From Mesorhizobium zhangyense (lineage in GTDB: Bacteria; Pseudomonadota; Alphaproteobacteria; Rhizobiales; Rhizobiaceae), in contig NZ_JAAKZG010000001.1 in assembly GCF_011045115.1 (NCBI RefSeq), forward strand, positions 663,011 to 727,010: 64,000 nt of DNA, given 5' to 3'. Positions 32,092-41,144 of this stretch are shown piece after piece. Position 1 is the first letter of the stretch. Each line of letters begins with the position of its first letter. The translations under genes were made by a program, and so were the position numbers. The notes beneath the pieces were generated by a model. That model did no database searches, was not told the DNA's origin, and worked only from the letters and a program-made list of their open reading frames with translations.

Positions 32092-33420
32092 TTGACTGTA
32101 GCAAGGTCGCGCTTTGCGAAAGGGGGGAGCCGTGCCGTTGTGGCAGCGCTGTTCTCCGTTCTGCTGGCGTCCTGCACATCGACCACCGACCCTACCCTCG
32201 AACTCGGCTCTCCCGGTTTCAACGCACCAGGAACCGCACCTGCTCAGGCAGCCGAGGCCGCCACGGGTGGTTCGAGCCTTCAGACCAGTTCCGTTACCAC
32301 CTCCCAGCAGACAGATGCCGGCAGCCCGGCCGTGACGACAGTCATGGAAGAAGGCGACACGGCATTGCCTGCCGAAGTCGCCTATCTGCCCGCCGCAAAG
32401 CCCGCCACCGAAAATCCTGCGCTGCAGTCGCAAGCTGCGGTGAACGCCGAGGCATCGACGCAGACCGCCGCTGCGGCCACTGCTGATTCTGCGCCGGCAT
32501 CAGCGCCTGCCGAATCGGCTGCACAGCCAAAGGCGGTCCAGGCTCCCGCGCCGACGGGCCGCAACGGCGAAGGTCCCGTAGCGGCGAAACCGGTGCAAGT
32601 GGCAAGTGCCGCCACCGAAATGAACAATCCGGTCTATGTGACAGCCGGCGAAGCACCTCAGGCCGAACAGGCCGCGCCCAAGAAAAAAGGCTTCCTTGCT
32701 TCGTTCTTCGGTGCATCATCCGCTTCCGCGACATCCAAGCCAGTAATTGCGCAGCCGAAACCGGCTGCTCCTGCAATCAAGGAAGCAGCTGCTGCGGCCG
32801 TCCCGGCGCCGGTAGCAGAAGAAAAAGCCAAGCCGATCATTCAGCTGGCTTCCGCTGACTCTGCCGCAAAGCCGCTTGCCCTCGCCTCGCTCAGCGGAGG
32901 AAATTCTGCCTCCGACAGCGGCGAAAACGCCCTACCCGGCGTGCGCCAGACCGCCCTTTTCGAAATCAAGCGCAAATCGGGCCTCGACGACGACAGCGAT
33001 GTCGATCTGCACGAGGAAGACGACGAACCGATCCAGGTAGCGTCTGCCGCTGGTTTGGCGCGCCTTGCCCCCAACGGCCTTCTCAAGCAGACTGAGAACG
33101 TCGATGTTGCCTGCCTGAAGCCTTCGCTGGTCCGTGTCCTGAAGGTGGTCGAACAGCACTACGGCAAGAAGATGATCGTCACCTCGGGCTACCGCAGCCC
33201 GAGCCGCAACCGCCAGGCACGCGGCGCCAAGAATTCGCTGCATATGTATTGCGCGGCCGCCGACATTCAGATCCCCGGCGTCGGCAAATGGGAACTGGCA
33301 AATTACGTCCGCTCCATGCCCGGCCGCGGTGGCGTCGGCACCTATTGCCACACGGAATCGGTGCATATCGACGTCGGCCCGGAGCGCGACTGGAACTGGC
33401 GTTGCCGCCGCCGCAGGTGA
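32092..33420 (+). CDS. lipoprotein with C-terminal M15-type peptidase domain (DUF882/YcbK-like)
   Basis: The protein is about 442 aa. A TTG at 32092 with AAGGGGA upstream gives a compact signal ending in a lipobox (VVAALFSVLLASCTS); a GTG at 32044 is the alternative. The middle 250 residues are low-complexity Ala/Pro/Ser, probably a flexible linker. The C-terminal 110 residues match the peptidase M15A/DUF882 fold: LKVVEQHYGKKMIVTSGYRSP, AKNSLHMYCAAADIQIPG with the zinc-ligand His and Asp, and CHTESVHIDVGPERDWNWRC. It probably trims peptidoglycan peptides in the periplasm. The sequence stops just upstream of tRNA-Glu. Confidence 0.82.
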   Translation: MTVARSRFAKGGSRAVVAALFSVLLASCTSTTDPTLELGSPGFNAPGTAPAQAAEAATGGSSLQTSSVTTSQQTDAGSPAVTTVMEEGDTALPAEVAYLPAAKPATENPALQSQAAVNAEASTQTAAAATADSAPASAPAESAAQPKAVQAPAPTGRNGEGPVAAKPVQVASAATEMNNPVYVTAGEAPQAEQAAPKKKGFLASFFGASSASATSKPVIAQPKPAAPAIKEAAAAAVPAPVAEEKAKPIIQLASADSAAKPLALASLSGGNSASDSGENALPGVRQTALFEIKRKSGLDDDSDVDLHEEDDEPIQVASAAGLARLAPNGLLKQTENVDVACLKPSLVRVLKVVEQHYGKKMIVTSGYRSPSRNRQARGAKNSLHMYCAAADIQIPGVGKWELANYVRSMPGRGGVGTYCHTESVHIDVGPERDWNWRCRRRR

Positions 33421-33455
33421 GATAAAAAAAGTTTGTAAAACGGGCTTTTGACGGG

Positions 33456-33484
33456 TTGCCCATAGCAAACAAGCTGACTATAAC
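33456..33484 (+). promoter_or_regulatory. promoter of tRNA-Glu
   Basis: TTGCCC at 33456-33461 and TATAAC at 33479-33484 are spaced by 17 bases. The tRNA gene begins 15 bases after the -10 element, as expected for a sigma-70-type start. Confidence 0.6.
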
Positions 33485-33498
33485 CCGCTTCGTCTTCC

Positions 33499-33573
33499 GC
33501 GCCCATCGTCTAGCGGTTAGGACACCGCCCTTTCACGGCGGTAACAGGGGTTCGATTCCCCTTGGGCGTACCA
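33499..33573 (+). tRNA. tRNA-Glu (anticodon TTC)
   Basis: The acceptor arms GCGCCCA and TGGGCGT pair with one G-T. The D-loop contains AGCGGTTAGGA. The anticodon stem CCGCC/GGCGG frames the loop CTTTCAC with anticodon TTC. The T-arm has GGTTCGATTCC. CCA is genome-encoded and followed by a short T-rich stretch. Confidence 0.95.
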
Positions 33574-33874
33574 CCTCTTTTCCTTGAACAATTTAAGAAT
33601 CTGTTCACCGGCTAGCCCGGCATGGGAAAAAGACGTTTGCCTTGCAAATCCCTGCAGACCGGTTCCATGCATCGAAACCATTTTCGCGCATGTGACGTTG
33701 GGTAACCTTGCGGCAAACATAAATTAGTTCGCAGTTGCAAAACGTTCCCGTTTGCGCGAGACTTCAACTTCTCAGATGTACGTGGGTCTCATTGAAGCCG
33801 CAAATGGCATGAGGCAGTTCATCCGGCCTGGGTTCTTGGCACGCGAGATGTTTCGCGCTTTGCAGGGGCTCACC

Positions 33875-34096
33875 ATGTGGATTGCACTCACCGATTTTGA
33901 CGGCAAGCAGATCTTTTTCAACACCACTCATCTGGTTTCCATGAAAGAGCATGGCCCGGGCACGATCATCACCCATGTCGTCGGCCAGACGGTGGTCAGC
34001 GAAAGCCCCGAAACCATTCGCAAGGTTCTCGGTCTCACGCAGACAACGGCAATGACGAATCCGCTGCACCGCTATGGTGTGGAAGGACGAGCCTGA
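33875..34096 (+). CDS. small FlbD-like protein
   Basis: The ATG at 33875, preceded by AGGGG, gives a 73-aa protein beginning MWIALTDFDGKQIFFN. An in-frame start at 33752 would add 41 poorly conserved residues. The pattern 'IALTDFDGK.IFFN..HLVSMKE...TIITHVVGQ.V.V.ESPE.I.K.L' resembles the FlbD family of small basic flagellar-associated proteins. No flagellar gene is nearby, so a motility role is not supported by context. It may be a general small beta-rich protein of the same fold. Confidence 0.62.
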   Translation: MWIALTDFDGKQIFFNTTHLVSMKEHGPGTIITHVVGQTVVSESPETIRKVLGLTQTTAMTNPLHRYGVEGRA

Positions 34097-34148
34097 CGAC
34101 GCGCGAATCAGGCTGCAATCATCGCTTCATCCAACTGCTCGCGCCGAG

Positions 34149-35252
34149 TTACACCGTCTCGGCGCGCAGCCAGGATATGAGGCTCTCTGTATCGTCGGCC
34201 TGCACCGCTGAAGCCACCCTGCGGCCCACAGCGGCGCCGAATTTGTAGCCGTGACCTGAGCATGCCGAAACCACCAGGCATTTCCCGAGCGCGCGCGCCA
34301 GGAAGCGTTCATCGGCGGTGAAGGTGTAGGCGCAGGTCACCACTTCCTTGACCGCATATTCTTCAATGCGGGCCATCGGCGGCGAGAACAGATTGCGTAT
34401 AGCCTCCCCTTCGCCCTTCACTGGCTGCCTGTTCCAGTTGGCGTCGCTGGTCTTCACCTTGTGCAGGCCCGAGCCGAATTTCAGCCCGGCGCCACCCGAG
34501 GGTGGAATGATGTAGCCGTCGGTCTTGCCGCCGACATCCAGAATCACCGGCGCTGCCTCCCAGGCGGCCTTCAGGTCAGCCGGAGGATCGAGATAAACGA
34601 CCGCGGTGCGATAGGTCGTGAGTTCGAAGCCGAGTTCCGGGAACAGCTTCAAAACCCAGGCGCCTGCGGTGACGATGACGCGTTCGCCTTGCATCGTCTC
34701 GCCTGATTCGAGTGTGGCCGTTCCTGTCTCCTGATCGATTTCGACGACCTTGCTGTTCTCATAAACATTCGCGCCATTCGCCTTCAACCAGCGGACGAGA
34801 CCAGCGGCGATCTTGCGGCAATGAAGCGCTCCGCCTTCCGGGGAAAAGAAGGCGTAGTTGAAGCTCCCCGCTTCAAGGAAAGGCCAGCGGGTAACGGCAT
34901 CCGCCGGCTCGACCGTTTCGAATGGATAGCCACCGGCCTCCAGCCCTTCGCGATATTCGTCGGCCTCGTCCCCTGGTTCGCGCGAGACGCAGATGAAGCC
35001 GCGCGGATCGTAATGTGTTTCGCCGATATCCGCCCAGAGTTCGTCCCAGGCCTCATAGGCTTCGGTTATCAGCCGCCCGTAACCGGTCGATGCACCATAA
35101 GCACGGCGGATGATGCGGTGATGATCGCCGGAGGCAGCAAGCGGGTTGGGAATCGATCCCTGCTCGACAAGGCTGACCTGGTGTCCTGCCTTGGTGAGCG
35201 CCCAAGCGGTGGAAAGACCGGCGATGCCCGCGCCAACGACGATGATGTTCAT
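34149..35252 (-). CDS. FAD-dependent amine oxidase, monomeric sarcosine oxidase-like
   Basis: This 367-aa flavoenzyme of the DAO/MSOX family starts at the ATG at 35252 (MNIIVVGAGIAGLSTAWAL), which opens directly on the dinucleotide-binding motif; a longer frame to 35345 is unrelated. DHHRIIRRAYGAS matches the conserved region near the flavin, and TCAYTFTADERF places a Cys where monomeric sarcosine oxidase attaches FAD covalently. The end SACSGHGYKFGAAVGRRVA is typical. It should oxidise an N-methyl amino acid or related secondary amine, giving hydrogen peroxide. The exact substrate is not shown. Confidence 0.85.
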   Translation of the reverse strand: MNIIVVGAGIAGLSTAWALTKAGHQVSLVEQGSIPNPLAASGDHHRIIRRAYGASTGYGRLITEAYEAWDELWADIGETHYDPRGFICVSREPGDEADEYREGLEAGGYPFETVEPADAVTRWPFLEAGSFNYAFFSPEGGALHCRKIAAGLVRWLKANGANVYENSKVVEIDQETGTATLESGETMQGERVIVTAGAWVLKLFPELGFELTTYRTAVVYLDPPADLKAAWEAAPVILDVGGKTDGYIIPPSGGAGLKFGSGLHKVKTSDANWNRQPVKGEGEAIRNLFSPPMARIEEYAVKEVVTCAYTFTADERFLARALGKCLVVSACSGHGYKFGAAVGRRVASAVQADDTESLISWLRAETV

Positions 35253-35434
35253 ACGGAAAATCCCAGCAAAGCTCGGCCAGGAGGGTTGGCCAAGTGCGAC
35301 TACCATACGGCAGGACGCAAGGCTGGCAAGTTGCCAATCCGCCACTTCGACTGCTCAATGATGGCATAGCCGGTGAGGCATGCGTGCCAAGCCGCAGCCC
35401 TGCGAATCGTTTCGCCAGGGCTGCGCATTGGTGT

Positions 35435-36268
35435 TCAAAGCAGGGCAATCACCCGGGTCGGACCTCCGGTCGCACCCTTGACTTTGGGTATCCCCAGGAA
35501 GAGCTGAGCCCCGCTTTCGGGGATTGCATCGAGATTGGCAACCGCCTCCACGCCCCATCGACCGCTTCCCAGCCACTCGTAATGGACAGGGAACGCTCCC
35601 CCGGAATTCAGACCGGTGTCGAGCGAAAGCGTGTCTACGCCAATTCCCTTCACGTTCCTTTCCGCGATCAGCATCTGCACAGTCTCGATGTGGAATCCCG
35701 GCGTATGGTTCTTGCCTTCGGCATCCCGCCCGGCAAATTTCGCGTCGCCAACCAGTTTATGCCAGCCCGAATTCATTATCACGCAGCATCCGTCCGGCAG
35801 CCGGCCGTTCCTGGCTTCCCATGCCTTGATGTCGTCGGGCGTCAGTGCGGTGTCTGCATTCTCGGCAGCACGGGCGGAAATGTTGATGACCGCAGCCGGG
35901 ACGATCAGATCGGAAATCGGAATCATGTCCGCGCTCATCCCATCGGCCGAGAAATGGATGGGCGCATCCATATGCGTGCCGGAATGCTCCACAAGCGTCC
36001 AGCGGTTCAGGTTCACCTTGTCCTTGGCGAAATTCACGATGTTCTCGACCGTGAACCATTTTTCACCGCTGAATGTCGGGAATCCTTCGAACAGCGCATG
36101 CGAAAGATCCACAGTCTCGCTGAAACTGGTCGGCGCGGCCAGCGCGGCCTTCCCGACCGGCAGAGCAGCCGCGGCAGCGGCACCAAGCCCCAGTGTAAAG
36201 CCCGCCTTCAGCAGGCCGCGGCGGGTCGCATTCTCACATATCGAATGAAAACACCCTGGAGGGCACAT
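35435..36268 (-). CDS. exported cyclase-family protein (kynurenine formamidase-like fold)
   Basis: This 277-aa protein carries the cyclase-family metal motif HSGTHMDAPIHF and later VIMNSGWHK and the GVDTLSLD segment with conserved Asp. Such proteins hydrolyse amides or lactones using Zn or Mn. The N terminus has a twin-arginine-like sequence (ATRRGLLKAGF) and a hydrophobic stretch ending in LAAP, so it is probably exported. AGGAGA at good spacing fixes the ATG. It is divergent from the cytochrome P450 gene, with a dyad in the shared intergenic region. Confidence 0.83.
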   Translation of the reverse strand: MCPPGCFHSICENATRRGLLKAGFTLGLGAAAAAALPVGKAALAAPTSFSETVDLSHALFEGFPTFSGEKWFTVENIVNFAKDKVNLNRWTLVEHSGTHMDAPIHFSADGMSADMIPISDLIVPAAVINISARAAENADTALTPDDIKAWEARNGRLPDGCCVIMNSGWHKLVGDAKFAGRDAEGKNHTPGFHIETVQMLIAERNVKGIGVDTLSLDTGLNSGGAFPVHYEWLGSGRWGVEAVANLDAIPESGAQLFLGIPKVKGATGGPTRVIALL

Positions 36269-36329
36269 ATCCGGTCTCCTTCCCTTAATTTGGTCGCCGC
36301 AACCTCCCGTTACGGCAACGTCAGGATGT

Positions 36330-36343
36330 ACGAACCAGTTCGT
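36330..36343. promoter_or_regulatory. ACGAAC-CA-GTTCGT dyad, TetR-type operator candidate
   Basis: Perfect 6-bp arms flank a 2-base centre in the region between the divergent cyclase and P450 genes. The shape resembles TetR-family operators. No regulator gene is adjacent, so the binding protein is unknown. Confidence 0.45.
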
Positions 36344-36402
36344 TTAATCAATCAAAGAAACTGTTGCTGGTGACAGATACGTGGTTTCGCTTATATCGGC
36401 TT

Positions 36403-37674
36403 ATGCATTCGATTAGCCCACCGCCCTTCCTGACCCTTGCCCCCGACCATCGCCGCCTGCGGCTCGACCCGCACGAGCAGCGTTTCGTCCAGAATCCTTA
36501 TGAGGCCTACGCCTGGCTGCACGGCACGTCGAACGTGTTCTTCTGGGAAGAGTTCGGCTTCTGGTGCTTTGGCGGTTACGACGATGTCAACCGGCTGCTG
36601 CGCGACCGCCGCTTCGGCCGCCAGAATCCGGCTGGCATTCCCGATAGCCGCGGGACCGATCGGGACCGCACCCATCTCAGGGCTTTCGACGCGATCGAGG
36701 CCAATTCCATGCTGGAGCTCGAGCCGCCGGTTCACACCCGCCTGCGGACGCTGGTCAACCGCGCCTTTGTCTCGCGGCAGGTCGAGCGGCTGCGCCCGCG
36801 CGTCGAGGCGCTCGCCAACGAGCTGGTCGACCGTTTCGAACCGGCGGGCGAAGCCGATCTTCTGCCGGCGTTCGCAGCGCCCCTGCCCATCACCATCATC
36901 GCCGAAATGCTCGGCGTGCCGGTGGAAATGGGGCCGCAGCTGCTCGACTGGTCGCACGACATGGTGGCAATGTACATGCATGGCCGCACCCACGAGACCG
37001 AGGAAAGGGCCAACGCATCGTCGGGCGCTTTTTCCGATTTCTTGCGCAGCTACGTAGCGGAGCGCCGCAAGAATCCGGGCGACGACCTGCTCAGCCTGCT
37101 GATCTCGGCGCAGGAGGACGGCCAGAAACTGAGCGAGGACGAGCTGGTTTCCTCGGCGATCCTGCTGCTCAACGCCGGCCATGAGGCGACTGTCCATCAG
37201 ACAGGCAATGCCGTGCGCACCATCCTTGCGCAGGGCGGCGACCCCCGCCGCTTTTTTGGCACACCGGAAGCGACCGCAGCGACGGTGGAAGAATGCCTGC
37301 GCTTCGACGCGCCTCTGCATATGTTCACGCGCTATGCCTATGGTGAGATCGAGCTCGCCGACGGCGTGACGGTCAAGCCCGGCGAGCAGATCGGGCTGCT
37401 GCTCGGCATGGCCAATCATGATCCGGCATCATTTGCCGAACCAGAGAAATTCATGCCGGGCCGCAGCGACCAGAAAAACGTCTCCTTCGGCGCCGGCATC
37501 CATTTCTGCATCGGTGCACCGCTGGCGCGGCTGGAGTTGCAGAGCTCGTTGAAGGTGCTGTTCGATCGGTTGCCCGGCCTGGCGCCCGCTGAAGAGCCAC
37601 GCTTCCGCGACACTTATCATTTTCATGGATTGGAAAGGCTGCCGGGCAAATGGTCAGGACATGCTGGTCGATAG
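36403..37674 (+). CDS. cytochrome P450
   Basis: This bacterial soluble P450 of about 423 aa starts from the ATG at 36403; a TTG at 36364 is possible. Motifs are EPPVHTRLRTLVNRAFV (helix C), the I-helix oxygen-binding LLLNAGHEATVHQTGN, the ExxR in VEECLRFDAP, and the haem-binding loop SFGAGIHFCIGAPLARLE with ligand Cys C369. Electron partners (ferredoxin and reductase) are not adjacent. The divergent exported hydrolase and the dyad between them hint at co-regulation. The last 14 bases overlap the next gene. Confidence 0.93.
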   Translation: MHSISPPPFLTLAPDHRRLRLDPHEQRFVQNPYEAYAWLHGTSNVFFWEEFGFWCFGGYDDVNRLLRDRRFGRQNPAGIPDSRGTDRDRTHLRAFDAIEANSMLELEPPVHTRLRTLVNRAFVSRQVERLRPRVEALANELVDRFEPAGEADLLPAFAAPLPITIIAEMLGVPVEMGPQLLDWSHDMVAMYMHGRTHETEERANASSGAFSDFLRSYVAERRKNPGDDLLSLLISAQEDGQKLSEDELVSSAILLLNAGHEATVHQTGNAVRTILAQGGDPRRFFGTPEATAATVEECLRFDAPLHMFTRYAYGEIELADGVTVKPGEQIGLLLGMANHDPASFAEPEKFMPGRSDQKNVSFGAGIHFCIGAPLARLELQSSLKVLFDRLPGLAPAEEPRFRDTYHFHGLERLPGKWSGHAGR

Positions 37675-38491
37675 TCCATACATAATCCTGCTCATTCTCT
37701 ATCTGCCGCTGATGCTGGCTATTTTTTGCGCCGCATCGGCGCAATGGCCGATAACCTTTGTCGCCCTCGCGCTGAATGGACTCCTGATCTGCCTTGTGCT
37801 GTCAGGCTCCTTTTCGGCTTCAGACGACCGATTTGGGCTGGGCCAATTCATCGTAAATGCCCTTATCCTCGCCCTTGTAGCGATTGTCCTAGCAGGATTG
37901 GCAATCCTGCTAGTGCGTCCACCGAGAACCCCCGCTCCCGAAAGAGATGGAATAATCGCGGTTCTCTCCGTTGTGCCGGCATTGCTCTTGCTGTTGTTCG
38001 GGCTTGGTATTTTCAGCCGATGGCGCGGTGACATCGTCTTTGCCTTGCTGGTGGCAGGCGCGCTGTTCTTTGCACAGCAGGCGATACAGCGCCGGCGCAA
38101 GGCACAGGGCCCTTTATCGGACGATCTCTATGGCCTCGCCTGTTTTGTCCTGACCGGGACTGTCGGCGCATCCATCGTCTTCGCCTGCTTCACCGCAATA
38201 GCCGTACACTGGCAGGCAGCAAAGACTGCCGCTTCCCAACCCTACTGCATCCAGTCCGGATCGCGGGCAGCCGCCAGCATGCTCGACCTGTCATTGATCA
38301 CCTTCCGTGAGCCCCATTATAGCCGCTGGCCAAGGTTCCTGAGAAATCACGGGCTGCTGGTCATAGGCACAGGCACCGGACAACGTGTCATGCACTGGTC
38401 CTACCGCAAGCTTACATTTCAACCACCGCTTATGGCCAACGAAGGCTCGAACCTTTCCAGCAGACCAACGATCGTCTGCGTACCAAGTTGA
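37661..38491 (+). CDS. multi-pass membrane protein of unknown function
   Basis: The protein is about 276 aa with five hydrophobic helices in its first 190 residues (IILLILYLPLMLAIFCAAS; FVALALNGLLICLVLSG; FIVNALILALVAIVLAG; VLSVVPALLLLLFGLG; a segment before HWQAAK). A soluble tail of roughly 80 residues follows. The ATG at 37661 lies inside the end of the P450 frame with a weak TCAGGA site, suggesting translational coupling. I do not recognise a family. The tail is unusual for a small membrane protein and could reflect a decayed or fused C terminus. Confidence 0.6.
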   Translation: MLVDSPYIILLILYLPLMLAIFCAASAQWPITFVALALNGLLICLVLSGSFSASDDRFGLGQFIVNALILALVAIVLAGLAILLVRPPRTPAPERDGIIAVLSVVPALLLLLFGLGIFSRWRGDIVFALLVAGALFFAQQAIQRRRKAQGPLSDDLYGLACFVLTGTVGASIVFACFTAIAVHWQAAKTAASQPYCIQSGSRAAASMLDLSLITFREPHYSRWPRFLRNHGLLVIGTGTGQRVMHWSYRKLTFQPPLMANEGSNLSSRPTIVCVPS

Positions 38492-38583
38492 CGCTTGTGG
38501 AGGCTGGCTGAAACGAAAACGCCGGATACCTTTGTTGGGATATCTGGCGCAATCATATCGGCATTCCTTGAACCGCCTGAAAA

Positions 38584-38931
38584 TCAAAGCCGGATCACAT
38601 AATCCTTGCGTGTCGTTTCAAGCACTTCCCAGCTTCCCCTAAAGCCGGGGCGCAGGACAAAACGGTCACCCGCCTTGACCGTACGCGCCTCACCACCGTC
38701 CTCGGTGATCACGGAAACGCCGGAGAGGATGTGACAGAACTCCCACTCGTCATATTCGATGCGCCACTTGCCGGGCGTCGATTCCCAGATGCCGGCATAG
38801 AGGCCGCCTTCGGCCTCCTCGGCATTCCAGGTGCGGAATATGGGATCGCCCGAGATGACGCGCCCTTCCGCGGGCGCGCCTTCCTCCGGCTCGATGCCGG
38901 TCGTGTCGATCGTCAGGAATTTTTCGGACAA
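38584..38931 (-). CDS. cupin-domain protein (DUF861 type)
   Basis: This 115-aa single cupin starts from a TTG preceded by GGAG/AAGGG. The beta-barrel motifs are GLYAGIWESTPGKWRIEYDEWEFCHILSG and VKAGDRFVLRPGFRGSWEVLE, matching the DUF861/EutQ-like cupin subgroup. The first cupin motif has Glu and His residues but not the full canonical HxH set, so metal binding is uncertain. It lies 12 bases downstream of the O-acetylhomoserine enzyme and is probably cotranscribed. Confidence 0.82.
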   Translation of the reverse strand: MSEKFLTIDTTGIEPEEGAPAEGRVISGDPIFRTWNAEEAEGGLYAGIWESTPGKWRIEYDEWEFCHILSGVSVITEDGGEARTVKAGDRFVLRPGFRGSWEVLETTRKDYVIRL

Positions 38932-38943
38932 GCCCTTACTCCG

Positions 38944-40227
38944 TTACGCCTTCGCCAGGCCTTGCTCGAGATCGGCGATGATATCGGCGACATCCTCGAT
39001 GCCGACCGACAACCGCACCACGTCAGGTCCCGCACCGGCGGCGATCTTCTGCTCGTCGGAAAGCTGGCGATGCGTCGTCGAGGCCGGGTGGATGACCAGC
39101 GATTTGGTGTCGCCGATATTGGCGAGATGCGAGAACAACTCCAGCCCCTCGACCAATTTCACGCCCGCGGCGTAGCCACCCTTGAGCCCGAAGGTGAAGA
39201 CGGAACCGGCGCCCAGCGGCGAGTATTTCTGCTGCAGCTTGTGGTTCTTGTCGTTCGGCAGGCCGGGATAGGACACCCAGGCGATCTTGTCGTGCTTCGA
39301 CAGCCATTCGGCGACCTTGAGCGCATTGTCGGAATGGCGCTGCATGCGTAGTGGCAATGTTTCCAGCCCGGTCAGGATCAGGAATGCATTGAACGGCGAA
39401 ATCGACGGGCCGAAATCGCGCAGGCCTAATACGCGCGCGGCAATGGCGAAGGCGAAATTCCCGAATGTCTCGTGCAGCACCACGCCGCCATATTCCGGGC
39501 GCGGCTCCGACAGCATCGGATAGTTGCCGGATTTCGACCAGTCGAAGGTGCCGCCATCAACAATCGCGCCGCCCATGGAATTGCCGTGGCCGCCGATGAA
39601 TTTCGTCAGCGAGTGCACAACAATGTCGGCGCCATGCTCGATCGGCCGAAGCAGATAGGGGCTGGCCATGGTGTTGTCGACGATCAGCGGCAGGCCGTGC
39701 TTGCGGGCAATGTTGCCGATCGCCTCGATATCGACGAATTCGCCGCCCGGATTGGCCAGGCTCTCTATGAAGATGCCGCGCGTCTTGTCGTCGATCTGGC
39801 TCTCAAAAGTCGAGACGTTGTCAGTGTCGGCCCAGCGCACTTCCCAGCCGAAATTCTTGAAGGCGTGACCGAACTGGTTGATCGAACCGCCATAAAGCTT
39901 TCTGGCGGCGATGAAATTCTCGCCCGGGCGCAGGATGGTGTGGAACACCAGCAATTGCGCGGCGTGGCCGGAAGCGGTGGCAAGGGCTGCCGTTCCGCCT
40001 TCGAGGGCCGCCACGCGCTCCTCCAGTACGGCCTGCGTCGGGTTCATGATGCGGGTGTAAATGTTGCCGAACGCCTTCAGGCCAAACAGCGAGGCGGCAT
40101 GATCGACATCATCGAAGACATAGGCCGTCGTCTGGTAGATCGGCGTGGCGCGCGCGCCCGTTGCCGGGTCGGGCTTGGCGCCGGCATGAACTGCGAGCGT
40201 GTTGAAACCGGGAATCCGCTGGGACAT
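38944..40227 (-). CDS. metY: O-acetylhomoserine aminocarboxypropyltransferase-type PLP enzyme
   Basis: This 427-aa Cys/Met-metabolism PLP enzyme has [53 protein letters not shown], the PLP lysine in [18 protein letters not shown], and [11 protein letters not shown] near the C terminus. The 427-aa length and the [17 protein letters not shown] sequence fit O-acetylhomoserine sulfhydrylase (MetY), which makes homocysteine from O-acetylhomoserine and sulfide. AGGAAAAAA precedes the ATG. No SAM riboswitch was recognised upstream. It is flanked by a CoA-binding-protein gene and the cupin on the same strand. Confidence 0.92.
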   Translation of the reverse strand: MSQRIPGFNTLAVHAGAKPDPATGARATPIYQTTAYVFDDVDHAASLFGLKAFGNIYTRIMNPTQAVLEERVAALEGGTAALATASGHAAQLLVFHTILRPGENFIAARKLYGGSINQFGHAFKNFGWEVRWADTDNVSTFESQIDDKTRGIFIESLANPGGEFVDIEAIGNIARKHGLPLIVDNTMASPYLLRPIEHGADIVVHSLTKFIGGHGNSMGGAIVDGGTFDWSKSGNYPMLSEPRPEYGGVVLHETFGNFAFAIAARVLGLRDFGPSISPFNAFLILTGLETLPLRMQRHSDNALKVAEWLSKHDKIAWVSYPGLPNDKNHKLQQKYSPLGAGSVFTFGLKGGYAAGVKLVEGLELFSHLANIGDTKSLVIHPASTTHRQLSDEQKIAAGAGPDVVRLSVGIEDVADIIADLEQGLAKA

Positions 40228-40374
40228 TTTTTCCTCCGAAAAGCTCTTCTGAAAATTCGTTGCTATTCTTGGCGGAGCGCTGCCGCGAATGCAAAGAACA
40301 AAATGCTTCTGCCTTATGCACTTTGAGCTTACGCCGCGTGAAAATGCCGGCGCGACGGAATGATTTTGCGAAAA

Positions 40375-40896
40375 CTACTTCTGCCGAACGCCAAAGCTCT
40401 GGAAACCGGAGCGCATGATCGGCTTTTTCGACGACAGAACGCCCGAATTGACACCGTTCCAGCCGATCTCGCCGGCAAGGCGGGCATATTCGATTTTGGG
40501 GCAGCGGTTCATGACCACCTTGAGGCCGGCTGCCTCGGCGCGCGCGGCTGCCTCATCGTTTCGGACGGTCAACTGCATCCAGATCACCTTCGGCAATGGA
40601 TCGAGCGCCAGCGCCTCGTCAACGATTGCCGGCACGGCATTGGAAGCCCGGAAGATATCGACCATGTCTATCCCGTGCGGAATGTCGGCGAGCTTCGCAT
40701 AAGTCATCTGGCCAAGGATCTCCTTGCCCGCCTGCCCCGGATTGACCGGGAACACGGTGAACCCCTTGGCGATGAGATATTTCATGACGAAATAACTCGG
40801 CCGCACATCGTTCGCCGATGCACCGACGACGGCGATCGTCTTCACCGAATTCAGAATGCCGGAGATGTAGGAATTGTCGTAGGAATCGTGGTTCAT
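40375..40896 (-). CDS. CoA-binding domain protein (YccU type)
   Basis: This 173-aa protein has a single Rossmann-like CoA-binding domain: KTIAVVGASANDVRPSYFVMKYL, FTVFPVNPGQAGKEILGQ, MVDIFRASNAVPAIVDEAL, and VIWMQLTVRNDEAAARAEAAGLKVVMNRCPKIE. It lacks ligase catalytic domains. The role of these stand-alone domains is unclear; they may regulate acyl-CoA-dependent enzymes. It lies between the 78-aa gene and metY, on the same strand as an enoyl-CoA hydratase gene. Confidence 0.87.
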   Translation of the reverse strand: MNHDSYDNSYISGILNSVKTIAVVGASANDVRPSYFVMKYLIAKGFTVFPVNPGQAGKEILGQMTYAKLADIPHGIDMVDIFRASNAVPAIVDEALALDPLPKVIWMQLTVRNDEAAARAEAAGLKVVMNRCPKIEYARLAGEIGWNGVNSGVLSSKKPIMRSGFQSFGVRQK

Positions 40897-40907
40897 GATG
40901 CCTGTGG

Positions 40908-41144
40908 CTACTTAAAATCAAACGTCTTTTTCAAAATGCCGAACAAATGCGAGGCAGCCTCTTCATCAAGTTGGATTGTCTGACTCACCTTGCCTGGGAT
41001 GTCCCGGGTAGCCCGTCCAAATGTTGAAATCTGCAACAGTTTGCGCCCATCGTAATCTTGAACATAATATTTAGCTTCGATCGCATCATGCAGCTGCATT
41101 CTCTGCATTTCGGCTTTCTCAAAGGAAGTTATTCTGGCCATCAT
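40908..41144 (-). CDS. small 78-aa protein of unknown function
   Basis: The product is charged and soluble, with a middle segment (KYYVQDYDGRKLLQISTFGR) that could form a short beta-hairpin and a helical C terminus (DEEAASHLFGILKKTFDFK). The ATG overlaps the stop of the enoyl-CoA hydratase gene, suggesting coupled translation. AT content is higher than in its neighbours. No family is recognised. The tight packing and open frame support a real gene. Confidence 0.6.
   Translation of the reverse strand: MMARITSFEKAEMQRMQLHDAIEAKYYVQDYDGRKLLQISTFGRATRDIPGKVSQTIQLDEEAASHLFGILKKTFDFK

Noticed and set aside
40228..40374. Possible SAM-II riboswitch upstream of the O-acetylhomoserine enzyme
   Set aside because: SAM-II elements are common before met genes in this group, but the conserved pseudoknot segments (TTGCA...ACGTTAAA...GCTAAAAA type) were not found on the minus strand.
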